From Obelidium mucronatum (taxonomy: Eukaryota; Chytridiomycota; Chytridiomycetes; Chytridiales; Chytriomycetaceae), in NCBI GenBank assembly GCA_025765595.1, contig JAIVFH010000205.1, positions 1-50,828 on the forward strand: 50,828 nt of DNA, given 5' to 3'. A program made the position numbers and the translations under genes. The notes under the pieces were generated by a model. It ran no database searches. It was given only the letters and a program-made list of their open reading frames with translations, and was not told the origin of the DNA. Positions 46,678 to 50,828 of the stretch are shown piece by piece. Within the stretch, counting starts at the first letter, position 1, and each line of letters opens with the position of its first letter.

Positions 46678-47150
46678 ATTTTTTCCTATGTGCCTAGACG
46701 GACATTTAGACGATATTTTAGACGAAATTTTACCCCACTAGATGGTAGGGAGAATAACCACTATACAACTACTGCTGTTGTTTCATAGCCAAAACTGGCA
46801 ACTTAGTATCAATGACACATTCTTCACTGGTACAGCGTGATAGCGAGGTTGAGAGAGCAGTGCTTCGATTCTTCTAAGGGATTTTACGGGAGGTTGATCC
46901 ATATCACGTGCCAATGCCGACATTGTTGAAGTTCTTTTGAAAGACGAGCGCGTGGACCCTTCCTTGGAGATCCACGAATGCAACTTCGTGGGAGCCTTGG
47001 ATTAGACGGAAGAATCCGATGCCTATCTCGAAATGATCATCCCCGCATCATTGAGTTGTTGGACGAGAGAAGAGAGAATGTGTCATTTTTTGACCGGGAG
47101 AGAATCGATGTTTGACTTTTTTAATGGAAGAACGGCGCGATCGATGAAAG
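46678..47150. other. Intergenic between Crypton-like element and SDR gene
   Basis: No gene recognised. The repeated phrase TTTAGACGA(T/A)ATTTTA at about 46707-46730 lies close to the element's 5' side and could be part of its boundary. Confidence 0.35.
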
Positions 47151-48280
47151 TTACTCAGTGATCTTCCTTCTTCCCAAATCAATACCTCCGTTTTCCCACA
47201 AGAATATCCAATCCACAATCCACCAGGGCAACGCCGCCTTCAATGCAATCACCAAATATCCCATCAACCCAACGACATACCGATCTGCCGGTGCTTTCAA
47301 TCGAACTGCGTTCAGAATCACATTCACAACCTGTCGTGGATTCATTGTCATAAAGTCATTTCCAACCTGAGCAGCTTTCACCCTCCGTTCCGTAATTGTA
47401 GGTTTGCCGTAAGCCGTTTTTACTTCCTCCGACGCCTTTTCAAACTCTGCATCCTGTTGTTCTGCTTGGTCTGCCACTAAAATCGGTGTCCGCGCAAAGC
47501 TGGGCTCAATCACTGTTGCCTTGATGCCAAACTGCGACAATTCCACTCTTGCGACTTCAGTCAATACACGAACAGCGTGTTTGGACGCGGAATAGGCAGA
47601 TAACAAAGGTACTGGAATGCGACCAGCGATACTTGAGATTGTAATGATTCGTGGAAATATCATACGAGAGGTAGTTTGGTGGTGCTTTTGCGAAAGAGCA
47701 AACTGACGCAGTGAGGGAATAAAAGCACGCATCATTCGCAGAACCCCAAAGTAATTGACTTCCATGACGGATTTATGGGACTCGAATGATAAGATTTCCA
47801 GCGGTAAAGCGGCTGCAATCCCAGCGTTGTTTATCATACAATAGATGCCTTCTGTCGGGCAGGTTTCAAGAACTTTTGCTTTAAATTCAGCGACGGATTC
47901 GTTGCTTGTAACATCGAGTTTCAAGGCTATAAGAGTTCCTGTGTATTTGGTTGGATTTGCCACCACCTTTGCTTCAAGAGTTTGTCTTCCTATATCACAA
48001 GATAAGCGTTTCCTAAAAATAATAATTTCAAAAATACCTGTGTTGGTATAGCATCCAGCGTAAACCGTCATTCCATTCGATAGGAGGGCCAGGGTTGTGT
48101 CATGTCCAAATCCAGTATCGCCTGTTAAAACCAGCATTCTCAATCTTCAAGAATTGAGTTGCGAAGATAGTTTCAAACAAACGCACATCCAGAGATAACA
48201 ACAGCTTTCTTCTTGAGAAGCTGATGCGCAATCCAACGCCTTCCAAGTAGCCATCCAATTATCCAGAACATTTCAAACAT
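47151..48280 (-). CDS. Membrane short-chain dehydrogenase/reductase (RDH/17-beta-HSD-like)
   Basis: Three exons (48187-48280, 48038-48121, 47151-47989) give 338 residues in phase. Exon 1 supplies an N-terminal anchor, MFEMFWIIGWLLGRRW. The dinucleotide motif SGCDTGFG is assembled across intron 1. Then come LDVT, NNAGIA, catalytic Ser in ITISSIAG, and YSASKHAV (the YxxxK pair). The order and CDTGFG form resemble retinol dehydrogenase, 17-beta-HSD and BDH1-type SDRs, which oxidise or reduce sterol, retinoid or hydroxy-acid substrates at ER or mitochondrial membranes. The actual substrate is unknown. The second intron (48 nt) is frame-preserving. Intact gene. Confidence 0.88.
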
Positions 48281-48397
48281 TAAAATCCCTAATTATTTAC
48301 CTATAGGAATAATTACTATTTTGTTCGTGCTTTATTCTAATAATGCAGCTCGGTCAGAACGATGAAAGACGTGCCCAGAATAGATCCTCCGCTGTCA

Positions 48398-49883
48398 TTA
48401 GACGTGATCCAAAAACTCAGTGGCAATAATTTGACTGACAAAGTCGTCACTCAAAGTTTGAACTTCAGCAGCAACAAAATGTAGCATATCATCCAAAAGT
48501 TCATCGGCCATTCTGTAATTCAGTGGTAAAGATGATGCGTGAGTTTGGAGTAAAAGAAACCTAAATTCACACTCAACAGTTGAATGGCGTCTATTGGCTC
48601 AAATTCCGGATTTCCTAAATACCCTAAACTTTTGATTCTGTTAAATCTCTCTCTCCCTTTCCTGATTGATGTAGCTAGACGCGATGGAACCGTGATGCGT
48701 GTTGGTTGAGATATTGTGGTTTGCATTTCCGCGTCTTGTGTATTAAATGGAGGCTGTGGCGAAGTCCCACGAGACGGATGGGTTACGTGCTGAATAATGA
48801 TAGCTTCCTCGTCATTCTGGTCCAGAGCTTCATCTCCAGCGTGATTCAGTTGGTGATCTGGTTGAATATTTTCTGAAATTGTTGTATCTGTCAATCGATT
48901 TGCGGTTTGAGGCGCGATATCAAAGATTGTAATCTGTTGGTCCGTTTGGAGTTTCCAAGGTGTTGGTTTCCCGGTTGTTGGAGCGGTATAACTAGATGAG
49001 CCGTAGAGCTTCAAAATTCCATCCTCGTCTTCATCCTCTTGCTTCCGTGGGACAGATCGGACAGGCGAAGGGGACCTGGACACTTTGTACAATGCACTCA
49101 TTCCTCGCGGAGGGCTCTGAGCAGATATATCCAAGTTCTGATTCGTTACTGAGGCCAAGAAATCATCCAACGCGTAATCGAGCGAAACACCCTCCTCATT
49201 CAACGCGTCCTGGTTTGGATCTCCTGTTTGATCCAGACTCCATGAAGCGATGGCAGCTTGATTCGCGAGACGCCGCTTCTCCTTCAACTTTTGAAGCCTT
49301 TTTTTCCTTTTTTATTCTTTCTTGCAGGACAAGTTCTTGCAGCCGTAGTTTCTCAGCTTCCATTCTCCCAGTTGCTTCAACAAGACGCGCATCAGATTCC
49401 TGTAGTTTCTGACGCGTTGTTGCGGCGTCTTTTGTTTTGTTTCTGGAAGTGAGTCCAGTTGAGGATGTTGTTGCAAGGGCTGTGAGAGACGACCGAGTTG
49501 TAGTGACAAAGTCATGCGGAGGTTTATGGCGGGTGACTCTGGCTGTGGGACCCAGAAGCACTGGAGACTTGTTTGAGTTTCTTGATGGAACCCGCTGAGG
49601 AGACATAGATTGGCGGGTCGAGACTCGAGGTTGAGGCTGATGTTGTTTGAGAGCCTGTTTCGTCTTTGGAAAAACATTGATTGTTGTTGGGCCTGGTGTT
49701 ATCACTGATACGACAGGAGGTTGTATTTCTGCCGGAAGAGCAGGGAGGGGAGTTTGATTTCGCCTGCTTTTGAGGTGATGATTGTTTCTTTGGAGCTGTG
49801 ACCCCAATGATGGACTGCTTGAGACTGTTCAGCTGAAGCGTCTCCAGCACAGATTTAGATGTTTGTTTCATGGAAGAGAGCAC
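48398..49883 (-). pseudogene. Coiled-coil, Ser/Thr/Pro-rich protein, frame breaks
   Basis: The last exon 48398-48512 (MADELLDDMLHFVAAEV ... EFLDHV) joins in phase to a long exon from 48578. The central part has a coiled coil (LQESDARLVEATGRMEAEKL, then RLQKLKEKRRLANQAAI). To read through it, one base must be added at the A7/T7 run 49299-49305. A second frame change is needed near 49750 to link the N-terminus (MKQTSKSVLETLQLNSLKQ) to QTPLPALPAEIQPP. The N-terminal half is disordered, with many Ser/Thr-Pro sites; the C-terminal half has LDYALDDFLASV. No family recognised. Homopolymer sequence error is as likely as true decay. Confidence 0.55.
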
Positions 49884-49975
49884 CGAGAGCTCCTTCTGGA
49901 CTAATTCAAACAGCGAGCTGCTGTTTGGTTTTGGTCACACGTTTCATCAAATTGGAGCGTTTTTATTTCTGATTA

Positions 49976-50828
<853 letters not shown>

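Noticed and set aside
46223..46697. Plus-strand frames at the Crypton 5' exon
   Set aside because: Antisense to the in-phase first exon of the recombinase gene.

Overview
The window looks like nuclear DNA of a fungus, probably a zoosporic (chytrid-type) lineage. It has short GT-AG introns of about 45-190 nt, compact intron-rich housekeeping genes, a fungal-style 14-TM DHA2 transporter and a (CCCTAA)n telomere-like motif. It also carries genes better known from animals or plants than from yeasts and moulds (ERMARD-like, iodotyrosine-deiodinase-like, a homeodomain-bearing PNUTS/LUMINIDEPENDENS protein, a MOS11/SARNP-type protein). The lineage is inference: no ribosomal marker is present and no database search was possible. 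Gene models were spliced by hand from codon phase, splice motifs and family conservation.

Layout. 0.3-1.4 kb: a Q-rich protein of unknown function. 1.86-5.12 kb: a complete but mutated two-gene PIF/Harbinger DNA transposon with terminal inverted repeats and a 3-bp target duplication. 5.2-24.3 kb: a dense block of housekeeping genes: DHA2 transporter (-), MCM6 helicase subunit (-), homeodomain/TFIIS-N/CCCH PNUTS-like PP1 regulator (-), RNA-export RAERFGI-repeat protein (+), a helical protein (-), FIG4 lipid phosphatase (+), ERMARD-like (-), mitochondrial aspartate/glutamate carrier (-) and the last exon of a small coiled-coil gene (-). These genes are separated by tens to a few hundred bases and their reading frames are intact over many exons.

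24.9-40.8 kb is an accessory, repeat-rich compartment. It holds four tRNA genes (Trp, Ser, Pro, Glu) and a tRNA-Asp relic; a divergent, near-identical pair of secreted ten-cysteine proteins; two abutting minisatellites; an IYD-like gene with two frame breaks; a membrane-anchored tandem Cu/Zn-SOD-like gene with an in-frame stop; broken pogo and Tc1/IS630-type transposases; LTR-like remnants; and a dispersed 15-bp repeat. 40.9-46.7 kb carries an unfamiliar multi-exon gene and a Crypton-like tyrosine-recombinase element with all catalytic residues visible. 47.1-50.8 kb returns to cellular genes: an SDR membrane dehydrogenase (intact), a coiled-coil gene (frame breaks) and class III alcohol dehydrogenase running off the window (four single-base frame breaks).

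There is no operon logic. Functionally the housekeeping block covers DNA replication (MCM6), transcription/PP1 control (PNUTS-like), mRNA export (MOS11/SARNP-like), endolysosomal phosphoinositides (FIG4) and the malate-aspartate shuttle (AGC). The points most worth following are the ancestral-looking PNUTS/LD fusion architecture, the twin secreted cysteine-rich genes, the tandem membrane SOD, the Crypton-like element, the unknown GVKYV-motif gene and the two-compartment organisation.
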